From: Acidobacteriota bacterium
GTDB lineage: Bacteria; Acidobacteriota; UBA6911; RPQK01; JADFOI01
Assembly: GCA_022562935.1 (NCBI GenBank)
Contig: JADFOI010000019.1
Location: 1-38,834 of the forward strand
Direction: 5' to 3'
Length of the DNA stretch: 38,834 nt
In this document: in pieces, positions 8,382 through 17,600 of the stretch
Layout of the letters: the number at the start of each line of letters is the position of its first letter
Numbering within the stretch: the first letter of the stretch is position 1
The notes under the pieces: generated by a model
Database searches by the model: none
Seen by the model: the letters and a program-made list of their open reading frames with translations, nothing else
Told to the model about the DNA's origin: nothing
Made by a program: the position numbers and the translations under genes

Positions 8382-9008
8382 CTAGTTCTTCAGGCTGATC
8401 GATATGCCGTCCCGGATGGGAATGATGCTGGAGAAGAAGTCCGGGCTTTCAAAAATCAGCCGATTGTACTCGAGAATGCTGTGGGTGTCTTCATCCGGCT
8501 GGTCGTCCACAACCTGACCGTGCCAGAGAACGTTGTCAGAGATCAGAAGGCCTCCACTTCGGAGGCGAGGACCGGCTTTTTTGAAAACTTCCGGATAGTG
8601 GGTTTTACTGACATCATTAAAGATGATGTCGAACTCCCCATCCAAACCCTCCAGTATTTCCAGGGCGTCGCCCTGATGAAAAGTAGCCCGCGAGGAGATC
8701 TCTCCTCGCTGAAACCAGTCTTTGGCTAAAGCGAGATTTTCCTCCTGGAATTCGGTGAGGATGATTTCTCCTGAGTCCTCCAGAGCCTTTCCGAACCAGT
8801 AAGCCGAGTAGCCGAAGCCGGAACCCAGTTCCAGGATTCTCCGGGAGTGGGTTATCTTTACGAACTGATGGAGCAGGCGGCCGACCAGAGGGCCGACGAT
8901 GGGAAAATCGGTTTCACCTGCACGAGCCTCCATTTCCGCCAGGATGGGGTCCTCCCGGGGAATGATGTGGTTGAGATAGTCTTCGATGGGTGCAGCGACG
9001 ATTTCCAT
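8382..9008 (-). CDS. SAM-dependent O-methyltransferase (caffeoyl-CoA OMT-like)
   Basis: A cytoplasmic class I methyltransferase of 208 residues from the ATG at 9008. A longer in-frame reading to 9101 would overlap the upstream gene and lacks family similarity. The SAM-binding motif I is ILELGSGFGYSAYWFGKAL. Acidic motif II is near ILTEFQEENLALAKDWF, followed by GDALEILEGLDGEFDIIFND. The metal-binding or active-site region is SGGLLISDNVLWHGQV, as in the cation-dependent methyltransferase_3 family. The C-terminus ends IRDGISISLKN, family-typical. The substrate is unknown. It lies 65 nt downstream of the TPR gene on the same strand. No convincing ribosome site precedes the ATG, so the exact start is less sure. 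Confidence 0.85.
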   Translation of the reverse strand: MEIVAAPIEDYLNHIIPREDPILAEMEARAGETDFPIVGPLVGRLLHQFVKITHSRRILELGSGFGYSAYWFGKALEDSGEIILTEFQEENLALAKDWFQRGEISSRATFHQGDALEILEGLDGEFDIIFNDVSKTHYPEVFKKAGPRLRSGGLLISDNVLWHGQVVDDQPDEDTHSILEYNRLIFESPDFFSSIIPIRDGISISLKN

Positions 9009-9073
9009 GTCCGGTATGGTGGCATGCCAGCCAGCGCTGCGCAAGCAAGTGGGGGGCGGGAGGAGACTTAGGC

Positions 9074-10306
9074 CTATTGAATCAAACCCTGTTCCTGCCA
9101 CTGAGCCATCTGTTCCCTTAGCTTTCCGGCAAGGGAACCGTCGGGTTTGATTTCCAGGAGGCTCCGGTAACGGGCAGCGGCCGAAGGAAAGTTTCCCTTT
9201 TTCGACTCGGTGAATCCAAGCACGTAATAGATCAAGGGATAGTTCTTAGCTTGATTGCTGTCCAGGACCACCAAGGCCGACTCTTCGGCGACATCGATTC
9301 TTCCCAAGGAGCTGTTGGCCAGAGCATTAAAGTAGTGGGCTTTGGTGAGTCGAGAGTTCAGCTCAAGAGCCTGGTTGCACAAGTCAGCAGCCGCTTGCCA
9401 CCGCTCTTCCTCCAAAGCCATCAGGGCCAACGATAAATAGGGATTGGCGTACTCGGTATCCGCGGCTTTAGCCTCTTCAAAGGCTTCGCTGGCAGCCGGT
9501 CGGTCGTTCTGTGCCAAACGCACCTCTCCCAGCATATACCAGGCCGAGGCAAACTCAGGATAGATCTTCACCGCCTTGGCTAATTCCTTGCTCGCTTTCG
9601 AGAAATTTGGTTTCTCTTTTTGCAGCTCTTTGCCAGCCTTTTCGTAAGCCTTCCGGGCATCTTTGGGCGCTGCCAGAGTCTTGATGCTGACGGTGCCGAT
9701 TTCAGGGGGCTTCATGCTGTGAAGGATAATCAGACCCACATCGGGGTTATCGAGTACTCTTCGCCGGCCCAGTGAAATCACGTCCGACTGGTACTCGGGC
9801 AATTGCGCTTTCAATTCACAGTTGCTCAGGTCGATCGAACGCGTAGAGGCCAAGCCCCCGCCTATACCCGTAGATCCGAATGAGCTGGCGCTCCCACCGC
9901 CCAGCTGTGAGTAACCTGAAGAGGGAACTGACGCGTCCATGGGGCGGGCACCCGGCTGCCCCCCGGCGATTTCCATGCTGAAAGTGCCGCTATGGGAAGT
10001 ATATTCCTGTCGTACCACTGAGCCCTGGCAGATGAGTTCGACTTTGGTCCTTGACCCCGGTGGCTGGCCATCGTCCAGGAGGACTCTTCCGGAAAGAAAC
10101 ATCGGTCTTTGACGCTCAGCCTGCGTTCCCGAAGATTGCTGTCCACCCGTGGTAGATCCGCCGCTGTTGCCACCTCCGCTACTGCCACCTCCGCTGCTAC
10201 CGCCTCCTCCGCCTCCTCCGCTTTGAGCCCACACCGAAGCTGAAGAGAGGGGAAAGAAGAGAAGGAGTAACAAGAGGGCAAAGAAGATCCGTTTCTTTTC
10301 GATCAT
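9074..10306 (-). CDS. Secreted TPR protein with Gly/Ser-rich linker
   Basis: 410 residues with an N-terminal signal peptide (IEKKRIFFALLLLLLFFPLS, then VWAQ). A Gly/Ser/Thr-rich linker of roughly 30-65 follows. Next comes a beta-sandwich-like stretch FLSGRVLLDDGQPPGSRTKV (about 69-115), which resembles a carboxypeptidase regulatory-like domain. After a spacer, tetratricopeptide repeats fill about residues 220-400 (FASAWYMLGEVRLAQN, PYLSLALMALEEERWQAAAD, AHYFNALANSSLGRIDVAEE). TPRs bind proteins, so an envelope assembly or scaffolding role is likely but not shown. AGGAGG lies 12 nt upstream of the ATG. It precedes the O-methyltransferase by 65 nt with no obvious functional link. Confidence 0.85.
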   Translation of the reverse strand: MIEKKRIFFALLLLLLFFPLSSASVWAQSGGGGGGGSSGGGSSGGGNSGGSTTGGQQSSGTQAERQRPMFLSGRVLLDDGQPPGSRTKVELICQGSVVRQEYTSHSGTFSMEIAGGQPGARPMDASVPSSGYSQLGGGSASSFGSTGIGGGLASTRSIDLSNCELKAQLPEYQSDVISLGRRRVLDNPDVGLIILHSMKPPEIGTVSIKTLAAPKDARKAYEKAGKELQKEKPNFSKASKELAKAVKIYPEFASAWYMLGEVRLAQNDRPAASEAFEEAKAADTEYANPYLSLALMALEEERWQAAADLCNQALELNSRLTKAHYFNALANSSLGRIDVAEESALVVLDSNQAKNYPLIYYVLGFTESKKGNFPSAAARYRSLLEIKPDGSLAGKLREQMAQWQEQGLIQ

Positions 10307-10423
10307 TTTAGAAGAACCCCTCCTATTATATAAAAAGAAGTACGACGAGAATGCGCTACTTGGGCTTAAGTGTCAAGCCTCAAAAGCGGCTGATCGGGGT
10401 TTGGTTAGAGAACTGACCGGGAG

Positions 10424-10510
10424 AAATTCCAAATTCCAAACAAATTTAAAATCCCGGATTTCAAACCTGATCTGTAACCTGAAACCTGGGGCGTGCGCGC
10501 AGCGCGCTCC
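10424..10510. repeat. Low-complexity intergenic stretch with GC palindrome
   Basis: A run of degenerate short repeats (attccaaattccaaa, then acctgatctgtaacctgaaacctgg) ends in a GCGCGCAGCGCGCTC palindrome (10495-10509). That 15-mer recurs exactly at 22228-22242, also at the end of a low-complexity stretch. There is no coding sign. The rest of the gap 10307-10544 shows nothing else recognisable. Confidence 0.55.
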
Positions 10511-10544
10511 CAACAAACGTTACTGAATTCATGAAAGTGAGTAC

Positions 10545-10748
10545 CTAGCTCGATGCCTGGCAAACGGCCCGATAAAGGATTTGATCGTAGTCGATTAACG
10601 AGAGCGGCCGCTTTCCGCCTTCACTCAGGATTCGATTGACGGCTTGAAAGCAATCGATGTTGTTCATTCCCTTGTTCCACCACATCTGGTCTACAAAAGT
10701 GGAGATTGCCGTGGGATCTTTTTCCAGGATCTGCTTCTTCAGTTCCAT
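10545..10748 (-). CDS. Small hypothetical protein (67 aa)
   Basis: A 67-residue ORF with a natural-looking composition (MELKKQILEKDPTAISTF start, TrpTrp at 23-24, ending ILYRAVCQASS). It looks alpha-helical and soluble, with no signal peptide. AAGGA stands about 10 nt upstream of the ATG. I do not recognise a family. Two overlapping ORFs of similar length (10621-10821 minus and 10706-10891 plus) have less protein-like composition. It lies downstream of the act operon on the same strand, 113 nt after the 37-residue membrane ORF, and could be on the same transcript. Confidence 0.5.
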   Translation of the reverse strand: MELKKQILEKDPTAISTFVDQMWWNKGMNNIDCFQAVNRILSEGGKRPLSLIDYDQILYRAVCQASS

Positions 10749-10861
10749 GCTCGTTGGGTCCTTCCAAAAGCGGTGAGTTTAACAGTCGTCTCTGGCTAAG
10801 TACATTTCCTGAGAACCTCATCCCACAATCCAGGAATTACTCTTGGGGATGGGGCCTTCCT

Positions 10862-10975
10862 TTAGCGGCTGATGCTGCTGAGGTAGTCTAAAAGAATGAC
10901 CATCAGCCCGAAGCCACCTAAGATCACAACGCCGGCTAGTGCCGGCATCTGATTTAAGAGCGGTAATGAAAACAT
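10862..10975 (-). CDS. 37-residue single-pass membrane protein after act operon
   Basis: An ORF too short for usual gene callers. It has ATG at 10975, TAA at 10862-10864 and a strong AGGAGG (10981-10986) 5 nt upstream. The peptide starts MFSLPLLNQMPALAG and continues with one hydrophobic helix (GVVILGGFGLMVILLDYL), ending in SSISR. It has the form of a small accessory subunit of a membrane complex. It is on the act strand, 225 nt after actF. Some alternative complex III structures contain extra small transmembrane subunits (general knowledge), so it could be one, but no sequence match is claimed. It could also be an unrelated small membrane protein. Confidence 0.6.
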   Translation of the reverse strand: MFSLPLLNQMPALAGVVILGGFGLMVILLDYLSSISR

Positions 10976-11200
10976 ATCGGCCTCCTTCAGTCAAGTGGGT
11001 GCAGACAGATGTGATTTCCTTACATTAGCCCGCTATCTTCATGTCGGAAACGGAACATCTTTTCAGAGAGAACCGTCTCCCGGTGGGTCATCATGGTGCG
11101 CCTTCGGGGCTCCGGAGGCTTGTGTTGGAGCTGAGTACAGTCAGAGCCGTAGGGTTAGGGGAGCCCATTCAGTCCGCGGGCCAGTTTGAAATTTCGGACC

Positions 11201-12319
11201 TCAGTCTCTGTCCCAGGTTGCGTCCAGGCGACGGCCCAGGACGACCTGGGAGAGGACAAACAGAGCGAAAAAGCCCAGGGTCACCAAGAGATCCACCCAA
11301 CTCACACTCAGGCCGGTCTCAGGAGAAGGAACCACCAGCCAGAACCTCTCCAGCCAGATGCCCACCACCATGATCAACGAGATGACGAACAGGGGAGTCG
11401 GCCGCTTCATGTGGCGACTGAGCAAGGCAGTGAAGGGAATGATAAAGCAGAGGCTCAGGACCATCCAGGTCAGCACTCCCCAGCTGCCTGTGGTCCTGAC
11501 CATGAGAAAACTGAGTTCCTCCGGAAGGTTGCCATACCAGATGACCAGGTACTGAGACCACAGCAGGTAGGTCCAGAGGAGCGTAAAGCCCAGTAATAGC
11601 TTTCCAAGATCATGGGCTATGGAATCGCTGAACCACTCCTCGACACCGGTTAACCTGCGCCACAGAAAGCTGGCCGCTGCTAGGGCAGCAATTCCCCCGC
11701 ACAGGTTTCCCATAAAAAAGTAGGCCGGAAAAAGGGTACTGATCCAGTAGGGATCCAGGGACATGACCAGATCGATCGCCACCAGGCTGAATACCGCCGT
11801 ATAAAGGAGAATGGTCACAACGGCCAGGGCAGACAGGTTGGAGGGTGCAGAAGAACTTTCCCTTCTGCTTTGCCGGGAGGCCAAAACAAACTTTCCACCC
11901 ACTCCATAGAGCAGCATCAGGGCGATCCCATCGCGCAGTCCCAGGAAGGGAAGGGAGAACCAACCGGCTCTAGCCGGAGGCGGATCCGTAATCCAGGGAT
12001 AGAGAGATCCGGCTCCCACCACCATCAAGAGCACATACAGGAGCAGGGAAAGGGGGAGAAAACAGGCGAAACTTTCGGCGACCGTGCGCACTCGATCCGC
12101 CGCCCAGCGGGCCTTGGTGAGGTGGAAGATGGCCGAAAAAACCACACCCGAGATGGAGATTCCCGACCAGAACAGAAAATTGACCAGAAAGATCTTCCAG
12201 GTTTGCTGGGGGTGCTGCGCTACACCGATGGTAAAAGCCAGCACTCCTAAAACGGCCGTCCCCAGCAGCAGACCTGTGGTCCTGTTGAGTTTGAAAAAAT
12301 GGGATCGAGCTCCGGTCAT
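11201..12319 (-). CDS. actF: Alternative complex III subunit ActF (NrfD-like membrane protein)
   Basis: An integral membrane protein of 372 residues with about ten hydrophobic helices (for example TTGLLLGTAVLGVLAFTIGV, LLLYVLLMVVGAG, PTPLFVISLIMVVGIWLERF). It is the second and shorter NrfD/PsrC-like subunit of the quinol-oxidising complex. ActF sits beside ActC in the membrane and is thought to contribute to quinol binding or proton pathways (family knowledge). The segment WSQYLVIWYGNLPEE matches the motif shared with ActC (FFAWYSENPYE there). The start overlaps the actE stop as ATGA, indicating translational coupling. It is the last canonical gene of the operon. The 215 nt downstream (10986-11200) hold no gene that I can support. 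Confidence 0.9.
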   Translation of the reverse strand: MTGARSHFFKLNRTTGLLLGTAVLGVLAFTIGVAQHPQQTWKIFLVNFLFWSGISISGVVFSAIFHLTKARWAADRVRTVAESFACFLPLSLLLYVLLMVVGAGSLYPWITDPPPARAGWFSLPFLGLRDGIALMLLYGVGGKFVLASRQSRRESSSAPSNLSALAVVTILLYTAVFSLVAIDLVMSLDPYWISTLFPAYFFMGNLCGGIAALAAASFLWRRLTGVEEWFSDSIAHDLGKLLLGFTLLWTYLLWSQYLVIWYGNLPEELSFLMVRTTGSWGVLTWMVLSLCFIIPFTALLSRHMKRPTPLFVISLIMVVGIWLERFWLVVPSPETGLSVSWVDLLVTLGFFALFVLSQVVLGRRLDATWDRD

Positions 12320-12816
12320 GGGGAAGGTTGCTTGAGGGTTCTCAAATAGGTGACGATCTGCCAGGATCGATGTGAAGAAAGTTCGGCGCCGTAGCGGGGC
12401 ATCAAGCGAACGCCGTTGCGAATGGTCCCATAAAACCAGGCGTCGCTGTTCTCCTGAATGAAGGGACTGCCCAGATCACTGGGTGGTATGAACTTTGCCG
12501 CAACCGGACCATCCCCCTTGCCCGTCTCCCCGTGACAGGGCATACAGTAACGGCTAAACAGAACCTCTCCCTTTTCCACATTGGAATCGGATGGGGGCAG
12601 CGGGTTGCTGGGATAAAGACCCTCGAACTGAGTACGGCTCCAGCCAAATTCACCGTTGATGGGAAGGGTGGCGTCCACGGCTGGACGAGGGCCGTGATAG
12701 GGTGCAGGTGCGGGTTGTTCGGCCATGTCCTGATTCCAGGGCCAGCCCGTGGCGTAAAAGGTGATCAGAATCCCGATGATGGTCGCCAGAAGTATCTTTT
12801 TCATCGTATTTCCCAT
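12316..12816 (-). CDS. actE: Alternative complex III subunit ActE (monoheme cytochrome c)
   Basis: A monoheme c-type cytochrome of 166 residues. The heme motif CMPCH (Cys91, Cys94, His95) is followed by GETGKGDGPVAAKF. A likely distal Met lies in GVRLMPRYG, as in class I cytochromes. The N-terminus has a hydrophobic anchor or signal (ILLATIIGILITFYATGW). The protein docks on the periplasmic side of ACIII and passes electrons onward. The start at 12816 is chosen because a GAGGGGG run lies 7 nt upstream. An ATG at 12804 overlaps the actD stop as ATGA and is the alternative; the difference is four residues. Family and context (between actD and actF) are firm. Confidence 0.9.
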   Translation of the reverse strand: MGNTMKKILLATIIGILITFYATGWPWNQDMAEQPAPAPYHGPRPAVDATLPINGEFGWSRTQFEGLYPSNPLPPSDSNVEKGEVLFSRYCMPCHGETGKGDGPVAAKFIPPSDLGSPFIQENSDAWFYGTIRNGVRLMPRYGAELSSHRSWQIVTYLRTLKQPSP

Positions 12817-13301
12817 TCCGTAGCCCCCCTCTCTTTGAGAAACTTCGCGACCTGCTCGGTGTCCACGGAGGGACACTCGATCCAGAGGCCGAAATGGCCC
12901 TGACTGAAGCGAGTATCGTAAGGCAGAGGTCTGCGATGGCGTGCCCAGATTGACCAGTACAAAAATCCGCTCACCGTTCCCAGCGCACCGAAAAGGATGG
13001 TCAGCTCAAAGGCGATGATCAAAAAAGGAGGAATGGAGATGAGTGGCTTTCCTCCCGTGATCAGCAGCGGCCACTGGGCTGTGGTCCAGATGGTCAGCGC
13101 CATTCCGCAGATCCCACCGGTCACACCGCCCAGGAGGGTTAGCCAGCGCACCGGGCTTTTCCCGGGCGAGACCGCTTCAATTAAATCCTCATCAGGAGCA
13201 GGAGAAAAGGCCTCCAGCGGACCCAGGTTCTCGGTCCGGGCCTCTTTGACGGCCTTCAGCAGATCCTCTCTCTGTTCAAAAATGCCCAGGACTCCACTCA
13301 T
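12801..13301 (-). CDS. actD: Alternative complex III subunit ActD (DUF3341)
   Basis: A 166-residue membrane protein of the DUF3341 family, usual in length. The N-terminal soluble part starts MSGVLGIFEQREDLLKAV and contains ENLGPLEAFSPAP. Two transmembrane helices follow (about 52-74 and 90-118), then a soluble C-terminus with the ActD signature HFGLWIECPS. It is a structural subunit associated with ActC/ActF. The frame stays open 112 codons upstream, but those codons are antisense-like inside actC. The ATG at 13301 overlaps the actC stop (ATGA), which fixes the start. Confidence 0.9.
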   Translation of the reverse strand: MSGVLGIFEQREDLLKAVKEARTENLGPLEAFSPAPDEDLIEAVSPGKSPVRWLTLLGGVTGGICGMALTIWTTAQWPLLITGGKPLISIPPFLIIAFELTILFGALGTVSGFLYWSIWARHRRPLPYDTRFSQGHFGLWIECPSVDTEQVAKFLKERGATEWEIR

Positions 13302-14677
13302 GGCTGACCCTCGGCGGTTAAAGAATTCCTGGCTGGAGATCCGTGAAGCATCGCCTCTTTCACTTCGGCTATGGGAATGGCAGGCAGATGGCGGATGAAA
13401 AGAAGGAACCAAAATAAGAACCAGCACAGGCTTCCCAACAGAATGCTCCACTCCACCCAACTGGGACCGTAATCCCTCCAGGTGGTAACGTCGAATTGCC
13501 GTGCCAGGGAACCGGCGATGATGACGAATCGTTCCGTCCACATCCCTACATTGATCAATAGAGAGATCACAAATAAAAGGGCGATGTTGCGGCGGGCGGA
13601 AGGGATGAAAAACAGCATCGGAGCCAGGCAGTTGCACACAACCATGAGCCAGAACAGAGGGGCGTAGTCCCCCACGGCGCGCGACATAAAGACGGTTTGC
13701 TCGTAAGGGTTCTCGCTGTACCAGGCAAAGAAGAACTCGATCAGGTACGAATAGGTGACGATAAGAGAGGTGAAGAGGATCAGCTTGGCCACATTCTCCA
13801 GATGGCTCGAGGTGATGTATTCCTCCAGATGCAAGATCTTTCGTGCCGGGATGATCAGGGTCAGGACCATGCCCAGACCTGAGAAAATGGCACCGGCAAC
13901 GAAATAGGGAGCAAAGAGGGTGCTGTGCCAGCCGGGAACAATGGCCACGGCAAAGTCCCAGGAAACCACGCTGTGAACCGAGATCACCAGGGGAGTGGCC
14001 AGTGCCGCCATAAAAAGATAGGAGCTGTTAAAGTGCTTCCACTCCCGGGTACTGCCCGACCATCCCAGCGAGACGACACTGAAGATGCGTCGCTTCCAAC
14101 CGGTTGAGTTGTCGCGCAGGACGGCCAGATCGGGAACCAGGCCCAGGTAAAAGAAAAGGACACTTACCGTGAAGTAGGTGCCGATGGCAAACATATCCCA
14201 AAGGAGAGGCGAGCGGAAATTAACCCACAGGCCGCGCTGGTTGGGGTAGGGAATAAGCCAGTAGAACAACCAGGGGCGTCCCAGATGAATAATGGGAAAC
14301 AGGCCTGCTGTCATGACGGCAAAGACCGTCATGGCTTCTGCAGCGCGGGAAATGGCCGCCCGCCAGCGTGCTCGAAAGAGAAAGAGAATGGCAGAAATCA
14401 GGGTTCCCGAATGAGCGATGCCCACCCAGAAAACAAAGGTGGTGATGTAGGCCCCCCACATCACCGGGTTGTGCAGACCCGTGACGGCCAGACCGCTGTT
14501 CACCTGCTGCGTCCACGACCAGACCCCCCATCCGATCCCCAGAAGGCAGAGAGCTAAAGCGGCAAAGTAAAGCCGTCCCGGGTGGAGCGTTCCCAGAATA
14601 TCCCGATTCACACGACCGAAGCGGGTCGTTGTGGGAAGTCGCGGCGAAAGCTCGTGGGAAGCATCGGGTGATGACAT
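13298..14677 (-). CDS. actC: Alternative complex III subunit ActC (NrfD-like quinol-binding protein)
   Basis: A 459-residue integral membrane subunit with about ten transmembrane helices, of the NrfD/PsrC type. It is the main menaquinol-binding subunit of ACIII (family knowledge). Recognisable parts are the opening LHPGRLYFAALALCLLGIGW, the loop HLGRPWLFYWLIPYP, DYAPLFWLMVVCNCLAPM and the closing VEWSILLGSLCWFLFWFLLF. The stop overlaps actD by 4 nt, and the start is 11 nt after the actB stop, so it is within one operon. A second ORF on the same strand in another frame (14220-14702) is a shadow. Confidence 0.92.
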   Translation of the reverse strand: MSSPDASHELSPRLPTTTRFGRVNRDILGTLHPGRLYFAALALCLLGIGWGVWSWTQQVNSGLAVTGLHNPVMWGAYITTFVFWVGIAHSGTLISAILFLFRARWRAAISRAAEAMTVFAVMTAGLFPIIHLGRPWLFYWLIPYPNQRGLWVNFRSPLLWDMFAIGTYFTVSVLFFYLGLVPDLAVLRDNSTGWKRRIFSVVSLGWSGSTREWKHFNSSYLFMAALATPLVISVHSVVSWDFAVAIVPGWHSTLFAPYFVAGAIFSGLGMVLTLIIPARKILHLEEYITSSHLENVAKLILFTSLIVTYSYLIEFFFAWYSENPYEQTVFMSRAVGDYAPLFWLMVVCNCLAPMLFFIPSARRNIALLFVISLLINVGMWTERFVIIAGSLARQFDVTTWRDYGPSWVEWSILLGSLCWFLFWFLLFIRHLPAIPIAEVKEAMLHGSPARNSLTAEGQP

Positions 14678-14688
14678 AAGGTCTGTAT

Positions 14689-17600
14689 TTACTTCTCGTC
14701 AAACGGCTTTTCAGGCACCAGCTTCTTCAAATAGGTAATGGCCGGACGCGTGTTCAAACTCTCCAGCAGATGATAGCCGCGGGGATTCTCCACTATTTGA
14801 GAGAGCCGGCTGTTGGGGTCGGCCAGGTCTCCAAACAGAATGGCCTCGGCAGGGCAAGTCTGGGCGCAGGCAGGGGTAATGTCTCCATCACCGAGTTCCC
14901 GCTCTTCCCGGCGAGCCCGGTTTTTCCCGGCCTGGATTCGCTGAACGCAGAAGGTGCACTTTTCCATCACACCCGCGGTGCGAACCGTGACATCGGGGTT
15001 GAGCTGAAGCTCCAATGGCTCGGGAAATTCAGAGGCGCTCCAATTAAATCGGCGCACCTTGTAGGGACAGTTGTTGGAGCAGTAGCGGGTCCCCACACAG
15101 CGGACGTAAACCTGAGCATTCAACCCTTCCGGGTTGTGATAGGTGGCGAAAACCGGGCAGACCGGTTCGCAGGGGGCGTTATGGCAGTGCTGACACAGGG
15201 CCGGAACGGAGGTGACCTGGGGCTGGACCAGACCTGTTTCCTGGGAGACAGGTGGAACGTGAAGGTGTCTCTCGATGCGCAGCCACGACATCTCCCGTCC
15301 CTGGGCACACCGATCCTTGCCCACAATGGGGATGTTGTTCTCGGCATAGCAGGCTGCCACACAGGCGTTGCAACCCGTACAGGCATCCAGGTCAATGGCC
15401 ATCCCCCACTGATGATCCGGGTGTTCATGGGGAGGGTAGAAATCGATCGGTTCATGGTGACTCGAAGCTGTGTCTTGTTCCGCGCCCGAGGCTGCATCAG
15501 AAAGCTGGCTGGGGAAAATCCGTTCGGCGAAGGGTGTGTCCTGAACCTTTTGAGAAATGAGAGAGTCTCGGGGATGGTCCTGAGGCCGGGCCTGAAGAGA
15601 AACGAGCTGATGCCTTTCTCCGGTTTTGGCCAGATCGACTCGAACCGACCGCCACAGGACGGATCCCGATTGGGGTTCGGCGCCGGGTGAGAGCAGGCGC
15701 ATGGGATTATCCCCTCGTCCTGAGGCATAGCGCAGATCGCCTGAGCGGCCCTGTCCCAGGGCCATCGCCACCACACCGGCTTTCAGTCCGGCAAAAAGGT
15801 GAACGGGAAGGGTCACGCTGCCGTGAGGAGAGGTGACCGTGACCACATCTCCCTCCTGAAGACCCATCTCCCGGCCGCTTTCGGGATGAACTTCCACCCA
15901 GCCATCCCAAACCAATTGGGTGACCGGATCGGGAATCTCCTGAAGCCAGGAATTATTGGCATTGCGGCCGTCAAAAAAAGCAGCCGAAGGGTAGACCAGC
16001 AAAGCGTGCCCGTCTTCAGGTCCCTCCAGGCGCTCCGGTTGCAGGCGGATCTGGGTGGAAAAATCCCGCAAAGAGACCGTCACCGGTTCGACTTCCTGAA
16101 AGTACCCTCCCTGTTTTAAGACATCGGGCCAGAATTCCTCCCAGGACTGTTCCGCTGCCACCTGGGCGCGGATGGAGGAATCCCAGTAGGCGTGAAGCCA
16201 ATCAAAATAATTGGAGTGCTCAAACTCGGAGGCCATGCCGTCGATTTTTTGAGCTACGCTGAGAAGAACGTCTCCGGTCGCCTTGCTGTCAAAGACCGGC
16301 TGCATGGCGGGCTGTTGAATGCTCACAACTCCTGCCCGTGGACTGAAATCACCCCAGCTCTCGAGAAAGTGATGATCGGGCAGAATCAGATGGGCCCGAG
16401 CCGTGGTTTCATCGGGAAGGCGGGAAAAACTGACCACCAGGGGAACCTTCTCCAAGGCCTCGGCAAAACCGCAGGACTGGGGCAAAGTAAAGACGGGATT
16501 AGACTCATGGAGAAAAAGAACCTCGATCTTGTCCTGGTTCATGTCCTGGATGAGATCGAGGATTTCCTGATAGGTGGCCAGCTGGTCCAGGGCCGAGGGA
16601 ATTCCGAAAGTGAGGGTCTTTCCCAGGTTGCCTGCCACGGCATTGAGCAACAGAACGGCCAGTTCCAGGGACACGGCCTGCTCTCCTGCACAACTGACCC
16701 CTCCGCCCAGCGCCAGGGAGGGTGAGGCCTGAGAGAAACGCCGCGCCAGTTCCTGAACCGAGGAAACCTCCACGCCCGTATCGTTTTGTGTCGCTTCAGG
16801 TGAAAAAGGTTCCACCAGCGACTCGATCCATCCCCGTTCCGATTCCACTTCGGGCACGGCCAAACCCTGCTCCAGAATGGAGTGGATGATGGCAAGGGCG
16901 AGCGGAACCTCGGCGCCGGGACTGATGGGAACCCACCAGTCGGCGTTGGAAGCAGTCAGGGACAGACGCTGTGAAATGTGAACAAAGTTGTCGGGACGCT
17001 CTGTGGAACGCGCTCTTCGCATTCTTTGAAAATCGCCCATCAGCTCGACGTTGGAGCGCCAGGTCTCCAGAAAGTCGGCTCCGAAGGAGATTAAGAAACG
17101 GGCTTCCTGCAGATGGTAGCTGGGGAGCTCGGAGCGGTCGAAGGCGATCTGGGTGGCCCGGCGAAGCGGTTCATAGTGAAAGGTTTCATAGAAGAGCAGC
17201 CGCTCGGAACCCAGGGATTGCAGCCACCGGCGCGTCAGTTGTTCCATGGATCCGGTCAGGAGCCGGCCCATCCAGGCCACCCGCTGCTGGTCGCCGCTGG
17301 CCTTGATCTGGCCCAGGCGAGAGGTCAACAGCTCTTCGGCTTGTTCCCAGTCGGTGGGGCGAAGCTGGCCCCCTTCATCACGAAGGAGAGGGCCGCGGAA
17401 ACGGTCCGGATTGTAAAGAGACTGAACGGATGCCTGTCCGCGAATACAAAGGCGCCCTTTCCCCACCGGATGGTTGGGATTGCCCTCGGCCTTGATGACG
17501 CGGCCTTCCCGAGTCTTGGCCAACATGCCGCATCCGGCCGGGCACTCACGGCATTGGGTTGTATAGTAGGTGGCCACACCGGGTACGATGTTGTCCGGCG

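Noticed and set aside
14770-15690. 306-codon open frame on the plus strand
   Set aside because: Antisense to the Fe-S part of actB, which has clear Cys motifs; the translated product has no family features.
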